Origin: Stentor roeselii
Lineage: Eukaryota > Ciliophora > Heterotrichea > Heterotrichida > Stentoridae
Assembly: GCA_006503475.1 (NCBI GenBank)
Contig: RSEH01000186.1
Coordinates: forward strand, 30,517-94,516
Length of the DNA stretch: 64,000 bases
Direction of reading: 5' to 3'
This document shows, one piece after another, positions 9,903-20,498 of the stretch. Below the pieces are notes generated by a model, which was not told the DNA's origin, ran no database searches, and worked only from the letters and a program-made list of their open reading frames with translations. A program made the position numbers and the translations under genes. The first letter of the stretch is position 1. Every line of letters begins with the position of its first letter.

Positions 9903-10587
9903 TATATTGTGAGTTTTGATGAAGGCGTATTTATATCATGAAATTAGTATGGAGGACGTTTTCTATTGGCTAATTTTTATATCTTCACAGATATGGATAG
10001 ACAAGGGGATTAGTTTTTTGCGAAGATTTTTGATTTTTTGTTTAGGAGATTAATGATTTTGGGTTTTTTGGCTTGGCGTGTTGACAGGGTTGGCTTTTGG
10101 AGTTTTGGATTTAACGAGGATTGATTTTTTTTGGGTTGGACTTTCTGGATTAGGCATTTTTAGAAAGGGTTTGGAGAGATTTGATTTTTTTTGGATTTGA
10201 GGATTAGAGAAGAGTTGTTTGGTTTGTTTTATAGTTTTTATTTTAGATTGATAGTGAAGAGAATGACTTTTGTACTGGGGATATTAAGTTATTGATTTAA
10301 TAGTGATTTTGGTTAATTTTAGAATTATGAAGATTATTAGCAGATCTTAAAGTACTCATTGTTTGATTAAATGTAGAAATAGACTTACGGAATTTTTTTA
10401 TGGTTTTAAGGAATAATCTCTCTCCACTGAACTTAAATCAATCCAAAATAAATAACTAAATCAATTTCCTAATCTCAATCATAAAAAATTATCACCTCAA
10501 ATACCCTAAACCATTCTCCATTCACACTCCACTCCACCCAACTTTCATCCAATCCAAACTCTCATCAAAAATCCCAAATCTCCATAA
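9903..10587. other. Spacer with extreme strand-composition switch, no supported gene
   Basis: About 685 bases between divergent H2B and LRR genes. From about 9990 to 10410 the top strand is strongly G+T-rich (47 of 60 bases in 10021-10080 by hand count). From about 10420 it becomes A+C-rich (17 of 60 G+T in 10441-10500). The only ORF is a 35-residue Lys/Pro-rich frame on the minus strand at 10050..10157, explainable by composition alone. Confidence 0.6.
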
Positions 10588-11638
10588 ATGGGAATGTTAT
10601 TCTCAAAAGACCAATCAAAACCACTAAAAGTCTTCCAAGTCTCATCAAGTTCCTCCCACCTAGACCTAGATTCAATCCAGCCAGTTCTGAAATCGCTTGA
10701 AGACCATACTCAAAGCATAACAAAAGTAAGCATAAAAGGTTTCAGCTACTCAGAAGAAGCCTTATCACTTTTATCCAACACGATCCAAGAATGCCAAAAA
10801 GTAGAAACCGCTGACTTCAGTGAAATTTCACCATCGATGTCTCACTTAGAGACTTTAAACTCGACACTTTTATGCCTTCACAACCTGTACGAGGTGGACC
10901 TTTCAAAGAACTTTTTAACTGAATCCAGTATTGACGTGTTCAGCTTCTTGTTTCATTCGGACTGCCTGAAAGTTCTCCGTCTTGACGACAACCTTCTGGG
11001 TGTTGAAGGCGCCATGAAGCTGGCTGAAGCGCTTCGCAACTCGGAACTCAAGTTGCAAGTCTTTAGTGCTGAAAGAAACGCTCTTGAAGACCAGGGCGTT
11101 TTAGAACTCTCTGAAGCTATCTTCTCGATGGGAAGTCTTAGACAGGTTAGTCTCTCTGGAAATCGACTGGGAAAAGAAGGGATTATTTTACTTTGTAGGA
11201 GCTTGACTGGAAATTGTGAATTGCAGGTTGTTGAAATCGCTGATAGCTATTGTAATGAAGATATTGCTTTTGTTTCTATTAGACAATTGTTGGAAAAAAC
11301 GAACTTTTTGAGCAGGGTTAACTTTAATGATTGCTTTTTGGGAAATGCTGGGAGTAGGGAAGTTCTTACTGCTTTGTTGAACTCGAATCAGAACTTGGCT
11401 GAACTTTTGTTGGCTTATAATGAGATTGATGATGATGATGTTGCTGATTTGTTGTGTGAAGTTATTAAATGCAAACGGTTACTTGAGGTACATTGTAAGT
11501 AGGCGTATTGACCTAACCGGAAACGATTTTTCTCTTGAAGCCCGACTAAAACTAAGACAAGCATCTGAGTTCTTCATAAAAGAAGAAGAATCTTTGGTGA
11601 TCTCTGACCTCTCTGAGTCCAGTTCTGAAGATTACTAA
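10588..11638 (+). CDS. Leucine-rich-repeat protein, two exons with an odd splice
   Basis: Exon 1 (10588..11487) encodes 300 codons and exon 2 (about 11504..11638) 44 plus stop, total about 344 aa. RI-type repeats cover about residues 80-320 (YEVDLSKNFL, KVLRLDDNLLG, VFSAERNALED, RQVSLSGNRLG, LLLAYNEID). The downstream frame resumes with DLTGNDFS, the next expected repeat, giving LLERIDLTGN. The 15-mer GTACATTGTAAGTAG looks like a standard intron but leaves the frame off by one G; a 16-nt excision restores it. Starts with MGML, so N-terminal lipid modification is possible. Protein-binding scaffold; partner unknown. Confidence 0.8.
11488..11503 (+). other. Intron of anomalous length (16 nt, or 15 nt plus a 1-base indel)
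   Basis: GTACATTGTAAGTAG has the canonical form with A at position 10, but excision of 15 nt gives an immediate stop. Excising 16 nt (ending AGG) restores the LRR. Confidence 0.6.
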
Positions 11639-11645
11639 GAGTTAG

Positions 11646-14065
11646 TTATAAGTCAGTCTTCTTCTGCTTTGTTTTGCTCAAAACTTGCATTTTATATGTG
11701 ATGCGGTTGATTTTCCCTTGAACTTTCGCTGAATTAAACTGAAGATTCGACATCTCCTGAGAAATTTTCTGTTTTTCATAGAGGCCCATCAGCCAAGTCT
11801 TGGTCTCAATGATTTCTTTCGACAAGTTTTCGACTTCTTCTGAAGGCAGCCAGGGTTTTGACTGGACCAAATCTTTTAACTCTGTTAAAAGTGAGTCAAA
11901 TGAACTACTTGTGTAAATTTTCAATGATTCTAAAGAAGAAAGGTCAGATTTTCGCTGTTTTGTGGAGGAGACTAAAAATAAGAGTTGTTGTTGAAGAGAC
12001 CTTAAAGAAGAAAATGAAGAGGCTTGGTTTACTAATGAAGGGAATGAGGATAACCATGACTCGTCTTCTGAAGAAAGAAGAGACTGAAGGTCTGAAGAGG
12101 ACAAAAGTAACGACTCGGATGAATACAGTGAAAGTAAGGAGGACTTGAATGATTGTAAGTCTGAGAGAAGAGACTCGGATGATGAGAGCTTTGAAAGTCG
12201 GGAAATTTGTGAAGTTGACAATTCACCAAGTTCAAGTTTTTCAGTTACCACTTGGTTTATACTGAGAGGGATTTTTATTGTTTTCTTTTTCAGAACTTTT
12301 TCATATTTAGGTGTTGAATCTTCTTCAGAAGTCTTATCTTGAGTGTCATTTTTTTCAATATTTTCCTGAGTTTGGTTTAAGTTTTCTTGAGTTTCATTTA
12401 AATCAATATCTTGAATCTCTTGATTTTCATTAACTTTCTCTTGTTCCTCTTCACTTTGAGTGTCATTAACATCTCGTTCCTTATCTTCCCCTTGATTTAA
12501 ATTAGTACTATTTTCACTTACCTCCTCTTTTTCCTTTTCTATCACTTCTCTTTCAAATTCCAATTCCACCTCAACTTTGACTTCAGCGCCAGAAAGTTCA
12601 AAAATTCCGAAATCATCTAAAGCGAACTCAAGTACAACAAAAGCATTTTGTTGATATTTTCCAGCAAAATCTTTAACTTCATTCAAGTGATACTCAGAAG
12701 TCTTAACAAATCCTTGTCCATAGTCGACTTGAAGTTCAAGGTGCAGGTCTTCGATGCTTGAAAAGCCGAATTTTTTACTAGTCCCAAAAAGACTGTCCTG
12801 GTCGAAAAGCGGTTTAGTCCTTACCTTGCCACTCTCCTTGCTTGTTATGATCACTTGTGAGTTGAACTGAAAGGCCTGACCCACCCACAAAGGCCGGACA
12901 TGGACTTCTGAAGAGTAATTCGTTGCCAACAACGATGCACCCACTGCTGCGGCATGGTTCGAGGTGCAGTTTCGAGTTTTAATCACAGATGACAACAGCT
13001 TCTCGAAGTACTGCTCGGACTGATGAGAGAAGATTAAAGAACTGATCGGCAGGTCCTGGTTAAGTAGTTTTTGAACAGGTTTTAAAATTTCTTCTTGGTT
13101 GAGTTGAAGGAAGTCTTCGATGACAGCCCTGCTGATTTCTATTGTTTCTTTACACCCTTCAGCCAAGTCATCGAATTTCAAGATGAGTTCAGGTACTGTT
13201 TGAAGTTTTTCAATTAACTTCCTGATTTTTTCTTTTACCTTCACAAGACTGACATTTCCTGAAAGCCCTTGAAAGCATTTCAATTGAACTTGTTGAACTA
13301 ATACTCGAGCCAAATGGTCTTCAACTGAATTCCAACCAAATTCAAAGCTGAACTCAGACCTGACCAATTTCAAACTTTCTATTTTTTTCTCAGTCACTTT
13401 ACCTTTATTGACTGTAACAGAAAAGAACTTCAAGAGCGAAACAGAGACATGGTCAGTCTTCACAGTGAACCCTAAAGCAAATTTTTCTTTATCATCAAGT
13501 CGGTCCAAAGCAAGAACTACTGAAACCAACAGGTCCTGGTTCACGAAGGCCAAAGGCCTGAGTTTTGAATGATTTGCCAGATTTTTCAAGTGAATTCTTT
13601 GAGCTTGGGTGAAAAAACCTGGAACCGCGAAAACCGAGCCTTGAAAGTTGGTCTTAGGGCGAAGGGTGTTTTTAAGATTTTCTAAAATCATTACCTGGAC
13701 CTCTGTCATTGTGAATGACTGGTTTTTATGGAAAGATTGCCTTGAGCAGGTCAGGTTTGAAAGTAAAAAATTTTTAGAACATTCTCGCTTTGGATTCTGG
13801 TTTATCAATGAAAAAGACCCGAAAACTGATGATTCTGGATTCAGTGAAAGGACCTCTTGTGCTTCAAATGAAAAGAAACGACGCTCGGCGAAGGCAACAA
13901 GGTCTAAAAACTCGGTTTTTATCAGGGATGACTCGTTAAGACCTAGTTTTCGAGAAGGCTTCAAAGCTGCGACCTACTTATTTTTACTCTTATCACATCA
14001 TCTAGTTCTATACCTAAGAAGTAACCTTGTGAAACGATGACCTGCAATAAGAAAAGGAAACTCAT
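11646..14065 (-). CDS. Divergent GRP170/HYOU1-like HSP70, ER lumenal
   Basis: Exon 1 (13988..14065) and exon 2 (11646..13973) give about 801 aa if a 14-nt segment is removed. The N-terminus MSFLFLLQVIVSQG is a likely signal peptide. GYFLGIELDDVIRVAALKP aligns with the first strands of HYOU1. Later HSP70 landmarks are visible: VFAVPGFFTQAQRIHLKNLA (VPAYF-QR), CTSNHAAAVGASLLA (the N-DEAVA-GAA helix). The phosphate-1 GTT and phosphate-2 DLGGGT motifs are missing, so ATP binding is doubtful. A beta-rich domain and an acidic Glu/Gln/Asn linker precede a Ser-rich helical tail. It ends KTDL, resembling an ER-retrieval signal. Probably an ER chaperone or nucleotide-exchange-like HSP110 relative. Confidence 0.72.
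13974..13987 (-). other. Intron of anomalous length, GTAAAAATAAGTAG (14 nt)
   Basis: Needed to join the signal-peptide exon to the HSP70 frame (IRV-AALKP). It has GTA and TAG ends, but one base fewer than all others; one extra A in the A-run would make a standard 15-mer with A at position 10. Confidence 0.6.
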
Positions 14066-14085
14066 ACGTGTTTTATTATAATTCA
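14066..14085. promoter_or_regulatory. 20-bp divergent start-to-start interval
   Basis: The ATG codons of the HSP70-like gene (minus) and the unknown gene at 14086 (plus) are separated by only 20 bases, ACGTGTTTTATTATAATTCA. Both core promoters must lie in this interval or inside coding sequence. Confidence 0.5.
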
Positions 14086-14976
14086 ATGACTAGACCTTTG
14101 CAGAATATTCTCGATTTCTGCAGATATGCTGATATGGATTTGGAGGAAGTTGAAAAAGGGACTTTTAAGTACTCTGAAGAGGAAATTTCTGGAATTCCTT
14201 TAGTTCTTTACTTGAAACAACAGGAAAACCTTGAACTTTGGATTGAGATCAAAGGACTTGGAATGTTGAGTCTGAGAAAGAAATGCTTTTCTGGATATCA
14301 GATTAAGGTTGTTGTGGTGAAACCAAGAAATATTATCATCACTCTTGAAGAAGCTGAGACTTCAGAGCTACTTTTAGAAATTTCTAAAAAAGTGAATCAA
14401 GTCTTTGAAATTTTGGTTAATTACAGGGATAACCAGTCTAAAGTCACTGGTATTCAAAGTGATGATGAAGTTGTAATGGACCAGCTGCTGTTCAGGTCTT
14501 TTACTCCTGAGAATGACACGATTCTTATCAACGAGGATCTTTATTCAAAAATTTTTCAACCACCTGATTTGTGGCTGTGTGATTTTTTCTTGCAGATAGA
14601 AAAAAGACCAGTGGTTAACAAAATGAATGTAAAACTTTACGTTGAAAACACGGAACAAAAAGAGATTATTCTCTTCAAATCACTTACAAATATCGATATC
14701 AGTTTCGATTTGAAGACAATTTTTCAACATTTAGACCTGAATTTTAATGGAAAAATAATCATAACACCAGAATTCTTCAAATGTCTCTATCAAGACGAAG
14801 GAAATTTATTTGAAATTACCTTAGAAAAGACTGAGAAATCCGGAAATCCTTCAACATTTAAAATTTTCTCTGATTATGGAAATATTTCAATAGATTATGA
14901 AGATAAATCAACTTTCTTATCGAAGATTCACCAGAAGATAATGAGATCGATTTCATTAAATGTTGAACCTGATTAA
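14086..14976 (+). CDS. Unknown protein
   Basis: 296 aa from the ATG at 14086 (MTRPLQNILDFCRYADMD); an in-frame GTG at 14068 would overlap the promoter gap. Not recognised. It looks like a mixed alpha/beta globular protein with several beta-strand stretches (YQIKVVVVKPRNIIITLEE, MNVKLYVENTEQKEIILF, FNGKIIITPEFF). One segment, HLDLNFNGKIIITPEF, resembles an EF-hand loop but lacks the final acidic residue. Divergent from the HSP70-like gene with a 20-bp gap and convergent with 14990..15313 (13 nt between stops). Confidence 0.7.
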   Translation: MTRPLQNILDFCRYADMDLEEVEKGTFKYSEEEISGIPLVLYLKQQENLELWIEIKGLGMLSLRKKCFSGYQIKVVVVKPRNIIITLEEAETSELLLEISKKVNQVFEILVNYRDNQSKVTGIQSDDEVVMDQLLFRSFTPENDTILINEDLYSKIFQPPDLWLCDFFLQIEKRPVVNKMNVKLYVENTEQKEIILFKSLTNIDISFDLKTIFQHLDLNFNGKIIITPEFFKCLYQDEGNLFEITLEKTEKSGNPSTFKIFSDYGNISIDYEDKSTFLSKIHQKIMRSISLNVEPD

Positions 14977-14989
14977 TTAGATGTAATGA

Positions 14990-15313
14990 TTAAGAGTTAT
15001 TACTAGGAGGAGGAGGATGGTAGTAAGGCTGGGCGTAAACAGGTTGGGCATAGCCAGGCTGATTGTATTGGCCTCCGTAGTTGGGATTAGAGTTACTAGG
15101 CTGTTGGTAGTAACCTCCTTGGAACTGGTTGTATCCGTATGACGGCTGAGATGGTTGAACTATTATTATATCTGCATCAGAATCTCCTCTGTATTGACGG
15201 TTGATGTACCGGGCTCTCATTTGGTTCATTCTTCTTCTACGCTGAATCGCCCCTAGAAGTGAGATTACGAAGAAGATTGTGAATAGAATAAGAAATAGAG
15301 TCAGAAAATCCAT
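14990..15313 (-). CDS. Small single-pass membrane protein with Pro/Tyr/Gln-rich tail
   Basis: 107 aa. Residues 3-22 (LTLFLILFTIFFVISLLGAI) are a transmembrane segment or uncleaved signal anchor. A basic stop-transfer (QRRRRMNQMRARYINRQYRG) follows, so the tail is probably cytosolic. Residues 55-107 are low-complexity Y/P/Q/G/N repeats (YAQPVYAQPYYHPPPP). Proteins of this layout often bind WW domains or self-associate; here that is only inference. Start follows AAGATATAAA. Confidence 0.65.
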   Translation of the reverse strand: MDFLTLFLILFTIFFVISLLGAIQRRRRMNQMRARYINRQYRGDSDADIIIVQPSQPSYGYNQFQGGYYQQPSNSNPNYGGQYNQPGYAQPVYAQPYYHPPPPSNNS

Positions 15314-15564
15314 TTTATATCTTAATTTTGTGATTCTTTTTCAAGAATGGTTTTGGTTGGTATCAGGAAAGAGCTCGGGAATCAAAGATTAGGAGTAGAT
15401 GAAAGTTAATTAATATGGTTTATGCAAAACAACTTTCTGAAATCAAGTCAATTAAAACTCATATATTTTATTCATCCTGTACTAAATGACCGGTTAACTT
15501 CCCATGAATAGAGACCTGAGTCTTATCTCTTAAATTTTCCTGGAACTAGGCTCTTCTAAAACTA

Positions 15565-16044
15565 TTAATTCGACTTCCAATTATTAAAATCTTCTTTGAA
15601 CTTCTGCTCGAGACTGGGGTCATTAGGTATTTGGCGAAGCAAGTCATTAGCTTCAGTCGGATAACAAAGGTGTACATTGCTAACTCTTTTGCTATGATAC
15701 TCTTCAGCAAACCTTCCACATTTGCATCGATACAAAGTAGCAAGTCGCAGATAAAAATAAGCTTGTTTAGTGTCTTGAGGGACGTATTTTCCTTTTAAGT
15801 ACATCTTTCCAAGCCTAAGACAAGCCTCAGCAGAGCGTCTTGAAGCGTTTCTCAGATACTGAAGAGCTAAATTCACATTAGCTCGGCCAGTCCCTACTCC
15901 CCTCAACAGCATCTTAATAAAAATTACCTGTGAATAAGTGATCTGCGCCTCAATGCTACCCTTGCCCGCTTCTTGTTTGAATTCTTCGTACCACGTCTCT
16001 TCAAAAGTCCTCATGCAATCAGTTAAACTCATGGTTTCTTCCAT
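15565..16044 (-). CDS. Sel1-repeat protein, two exons
   Basis: Exons 15928..16044 and 15565..15912 give 154 aa. Sel1-like helical pairs run from about residue 25 to 105. After splicing, AQITYSQMLLRGVG and the next repeat SAEACLRLGKMYLKG keep the A---LG-MY--G signature. The 15-nt intron has no in-frame stop, so the unspliced frame would simply add five residues; the repeat spacing shows it is an intron. The C-terminal part has two Cys (YRCKCGR). Sel1 repeats mediate protein interactions, for example in ER quality control; no signal peptide is seen, so this one is probably cytosolic. Confidence 0.75.
   Translation of the reverse strand: MEETMSLTDCMRTFEETWYEEFKQEAGKGSIEAQITYSQVIFIKMLLRGVGTGRANVNLALQYLRNASRRSAEACLRLGKMYLKGKYVPQDTKQAYFYLRLATLYRCKCGRFAEEYHSKRVSNVHLCYPTEANDLLRQIPNDPSLEQKFKEDFNNWKSN
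15913..15927 (-). other. 15-nt intron GTAATTTTTATTAAG without in-frame stop
   Basis: Phase 0. If retained it adds VIFIK in the middle of a Sel1 repeat. A at position 10. Confidence 0.85.
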
Positions 16045-16317
16045 TTATTATAACTTTCTTCAAGAATTTCTGATATTTTTAGTCTTCTTTTGTATTTTTC
16101 TTTGGCTTTTCGATGTTTTTTTATATTTTCACCTTTTAAAGATTTTAGTTTTTTTGAAAATTTAAATTTTTTTTGGCTCTTCTGGGAATTGAAATAAAGT
16201 TTTTCTATTAAGTTTTGTGAAAAGGATTAAAAATCATCTAATCTGGCCTTGCCAATTTATTAGTGCCCCCATCGTTCAATCCGTAATAAAAAAATCCGTC
16301 GAGTGCTTAGATAATAA

Positions 16318-18150
<1,833 letters not shown>

Positions 18151-18453
18151 ATAATATAATCACAGACATTTAAATAGATTTATGGGATCTTTGGAACATA
18201 TTGATACAGGTTTGGAACTCTCTTTATCATAGACACTTCAGAAAGATAAACCTTATGATTAGAAAGTGAATTTTAGACCCTATCCAGAATAACTATCAAT
18301 AAAATACTGAAAACCCTTAAAATTCCCTTAATTCCTAGCCACTAACTAAAAATTTCTAAAATCAACTAATCCCCACAAAAATTCACTAATCCCCACAAAA
18401 ATTCAACTAATCCCTACAAAAATTCCACTCATTCTCTATCTAAACTAATCTAA
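18151..18453. other. AT-rich convergent spacer, no gene seen
   Basis: About 300 bases between the helicase stop and the aldo-keto reductase stop. It holds the three-copy tandem repeat at 18366-18426; nothing else is recognisable. Confidence 0.6.
18366..18426. repeat. Tandem repeat, 3 copies of about 20 bp
   Basis: CTAATCCCCACAAAAATTCA occurs at 18366, 18386 (with one extra A) and 18407 (one C-to-T change). Lies in the 3' spacer between two convergent genes. Confidence 0.9.
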
Positions 18454-19479
18454 TTATCTTCTCGGTTCCCTCGGAGTGAAAAATCTGAAATTCATGGGAG
18501 GATCAGGTCTATTATTGAGTAAAGTTTCGATCCTAGCCTGTACTTCAGGTGTCAACTTCTCAATAAACTGAAGAGCTCCAACATTACTATCAATCTGTTC
18601 AACTCGAGTAGATCCAAACAAGACGGTGGTGACATCTTTATTAGCCAAGCACCAAGCAAGAGCAAGTTGTGATTGACTACATCCGATATCATCAGCGACT
18701 TTTCCGAGTTCTTTCAAAAATTCAGTACTTTTATCCAGTTCCCATCCATGCTGTCCAAATCGTGAGTCTTTCGGGATTCCGTCATTGTACTTGCCACTGA
18801 GCATGCCTCCATATAAAGGAGACCAAGTCATAGTCCCGTAGCCGTACTCTTCATAAAGAGGCCAATAATCGACTTCTACTCTTTTTCTGGTCAGCATGTT
18901 GTATTCGCATTGATCTACTATGGGCTTGGCGAAACCGTATTTTTCACAGATCAAGAAAATCTCTGAAATTATTTCAGATGCGAATTCGGATGTCCCCCAG
19001 TAATAAGTCTTGTCGTCTTCGACTAACTCGTTGATTGCTCTTACTTGTTCCTTCAAAGGAACGTGTGGGTCGGGCCTGTGCAAAAAGGCGACATCGACGT
19101 TGTCGAGCTGAAGTCGCTTTAATGCTTGGTCTGCCCCTGCTCGGATTCGCTTTAATGAATTGCCTTGGATGCCTCCGGCCCTTGGGTGGAATTTTGTGGT
19201 CAATATCAACTCATCGCGATTCCAGCCACCTTTGCGAATGTTGTTGCCAAGGTAGACTTCAGAAAGTCCGCCTCCATAAATCTCGGCTGTATCGAAGAAG
19301 TTGATTCCTTTGCTGATGCACCTCTCCATTAATTCATAATGATGGTTCTCGACTGCCACGTCGTATTCGTCCTTCTTTCCGCTGAACATTCCCATTCCTG
19401 AGGTCATGTTCCCGAAGGTTAGTGCTGAGACCTTCAGACCTGAGCGGCCCAAGTATCTGTACTTCATCGAGTCTGCCAT
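18454..19479 (-). CDS. Aldo-keto reductase, Kv-beta-like subfamily
   Basis: 341 aa from the ATG at 19479 (MADSMKYRYLG); an in-frame TTG lies 9 nt upstream. A full TIM-barrel AKR: YRYLGRSGLKVSALTFG, catalytic Asp/Tyr in FFDTAEIYGGG, Lys in LILTTKF, His in VAFLHRPDPH, and the NADP-binding C-terminal loop VLFGSTRVEQIDSNVGAL. The GxSEVYLG and YGTMTWSPLYGGMLSGKY segments match the bacterial YghZ/Kv-channel-beta group. Reduces aldehydes or ketones with NADPH; whether it also regulates a potassium channel cannot be told. Intronless. Confidence 0.93.
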   Translation of the reverse strand: MADSMKYRYLGRSGLKVSALTFGNMTSGMGMFSGKKDEYDVAVENHHYELMERCISKGINFFDTAEIYGGGLSEVYLGNNIRKGGWNRDELILTTKFHPRAGGIQGNSLKRIRAGADQALKRLQLDNVDVAFLHRPDPHVPLKEQVRAINELVEDDKTYYWGTSEFASEIISEIFLICEKYGFAKPIVDQCEYNMLTRKRVEVDYWPLYEEYGYGTMTWSPLYGGMLSGKYNDGIPKDSRFGQHGWELDKSTEFLKELGKVADDIGCSQSQLALAWCLANKDVTTVLFGSTRVEQIDSNVGALQFIEKLTPEVQARIETLLNNRPDPPMNFRFFTPREPRR

Positions 19480-19802
19480 TTTATTCAACAGAGGATTTGT
19501 GATAGTGAAGGCTGTAAAGAGCTTGACTTGAATTAGGAAAAATCGTAGAAAAGGATTTGATGAATAGTTGATTAGATAAAAAATGCTTAGTAAAAAAGAA
19601 GGTTTTAAAGTTTTTCAGAATGTTTTAAATTAGAATGCAAAAATATTGATGGAATGAGTGATAATTAAAGAGAAGAATCTTATTAAAATTTAAACAATTT
19701 ATCAATTGTTTTTGATGATAAGATATTAAATCTTTTGAATTTTTATAATTTTTCAAGTTTTTATTACCTCAATCTATAGATTAAGATGTTTAATGAAATA
19801 TA
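19480..19802. other. AT-rich divergent spacer, no gene seen
   Basis: About 320 bases between the divergent reductase and B-box genes. No ORF, repeat or RNA fold recognised; presumably contains both promoters. Confidence 0.6.
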
Positions 19803-20495
19803 ATGTCTGTGTCTTTAGAGTCTAATCTCTGCGAATCATGCAAAACTCAGCAATTTCAATACTCAGAAGGTTGTCTCTTTATCCACAATGTGCCACTCTG
19901 CTATAAATGCTTTTACCAAAATTCTTCAATGATCCAAGAAAACCCAATGAACGAAGACCTGCCTTCACCGACACAGACATGTCGAAGTCACAAGCTGAAT
20001 CTAGACATTTATTGCCAGACCTGTCACATGCAGATCTGCTACAAGTGTTTATTGATCCACAGGTCACACGAGACAGAAGACCTGCAAAAAGTCCAGTTGA
20101 AAAACATGCAAAAAGTGAAAAATTTCCTAATGAAATGTGAAATCCTTGAAAAAACCCTTGATTCACTTGAAAAATTCATAGAAAAACACGAAAAACATTC
20201 AACACCCAATCAAAGTTTGAGTTCTAACCTAGAAAACCTAATGTCTTCCTTTTTCCAACCCATTTCCGAAAATATAAAACAAGAAGAGTCTTCAGAGCTA
20301 AAAAAAATTTTCCAAAACTCAATCCTCAAACTAATCGAAGAACAGTCTTCAGAAGTAAATCAATCAAACGACGAAAAGATCCAGGTTTTCAATGAACTTC
20401 CAGAAATCATGAATTCCCAAATATACAATCTCTTCATCATGTCAATAAAAGAAAAGCTAGGCATGTCTTTTATATACTTAAATCTTCATTTTTAA
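19803..20495 (+). CDS. B-box zinc-finger coiled-coil protein
   Basis: 230 aa. Residues 10-37 contain a possible treble of Cys pairs (CESC...CLFIH...CYKC). Residues about 60-94 form a B-box type zinc finger: CRSHKLNLDIYCQTCHMQIC followed by YKCLLIHRSHETEDL, with the expected C-H-C-C-C-C-H-H ligands. The rest is helical with Glu/Lys heptads. No RING is seen, so ubiquitin ligase activity is not supported; TRIM-like partner binding is possible. Large B-box families are common in ciliates. Stop is only 3 nt from the stop of the convergent receptor gene. Confidence 0.82.
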   Translation: MSVSLESNLCESCKTQQFQYSEGCLFIHNVPLCYKCFYQNSSMIQENPMNEDLPSPTQTCRSHKLNLDIYCQTCHMQICYKCLLIHRSHETEDLQKVQLKNMQKVKNFLMKCEILEKTLDSLEKFIEKHEKHSTPNQSLSSNLENLMSSFFQPISENIKQEESSELKKIFQNSILKLIEEQSSEVNQSNDEKIQVFNELPEIMNSQIYNLFIMSIKEKLGMSFIYLNLHF

Positions 20496-20498
20496 TTT

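Noticed and set aside
10050-10157. 35-residue Lys/Pro-rich ORF on the minus strand
   Set aside because: Lies in an extremely A+C-rich (minus strand) stretch where stops are rare by composition; no similarity.
9546-10587. Histone gene pair (H2A with H2B)
   Set aside because: The divergent neighbour of H2B is an LRR gene, not a histone; no H2A frame is present.
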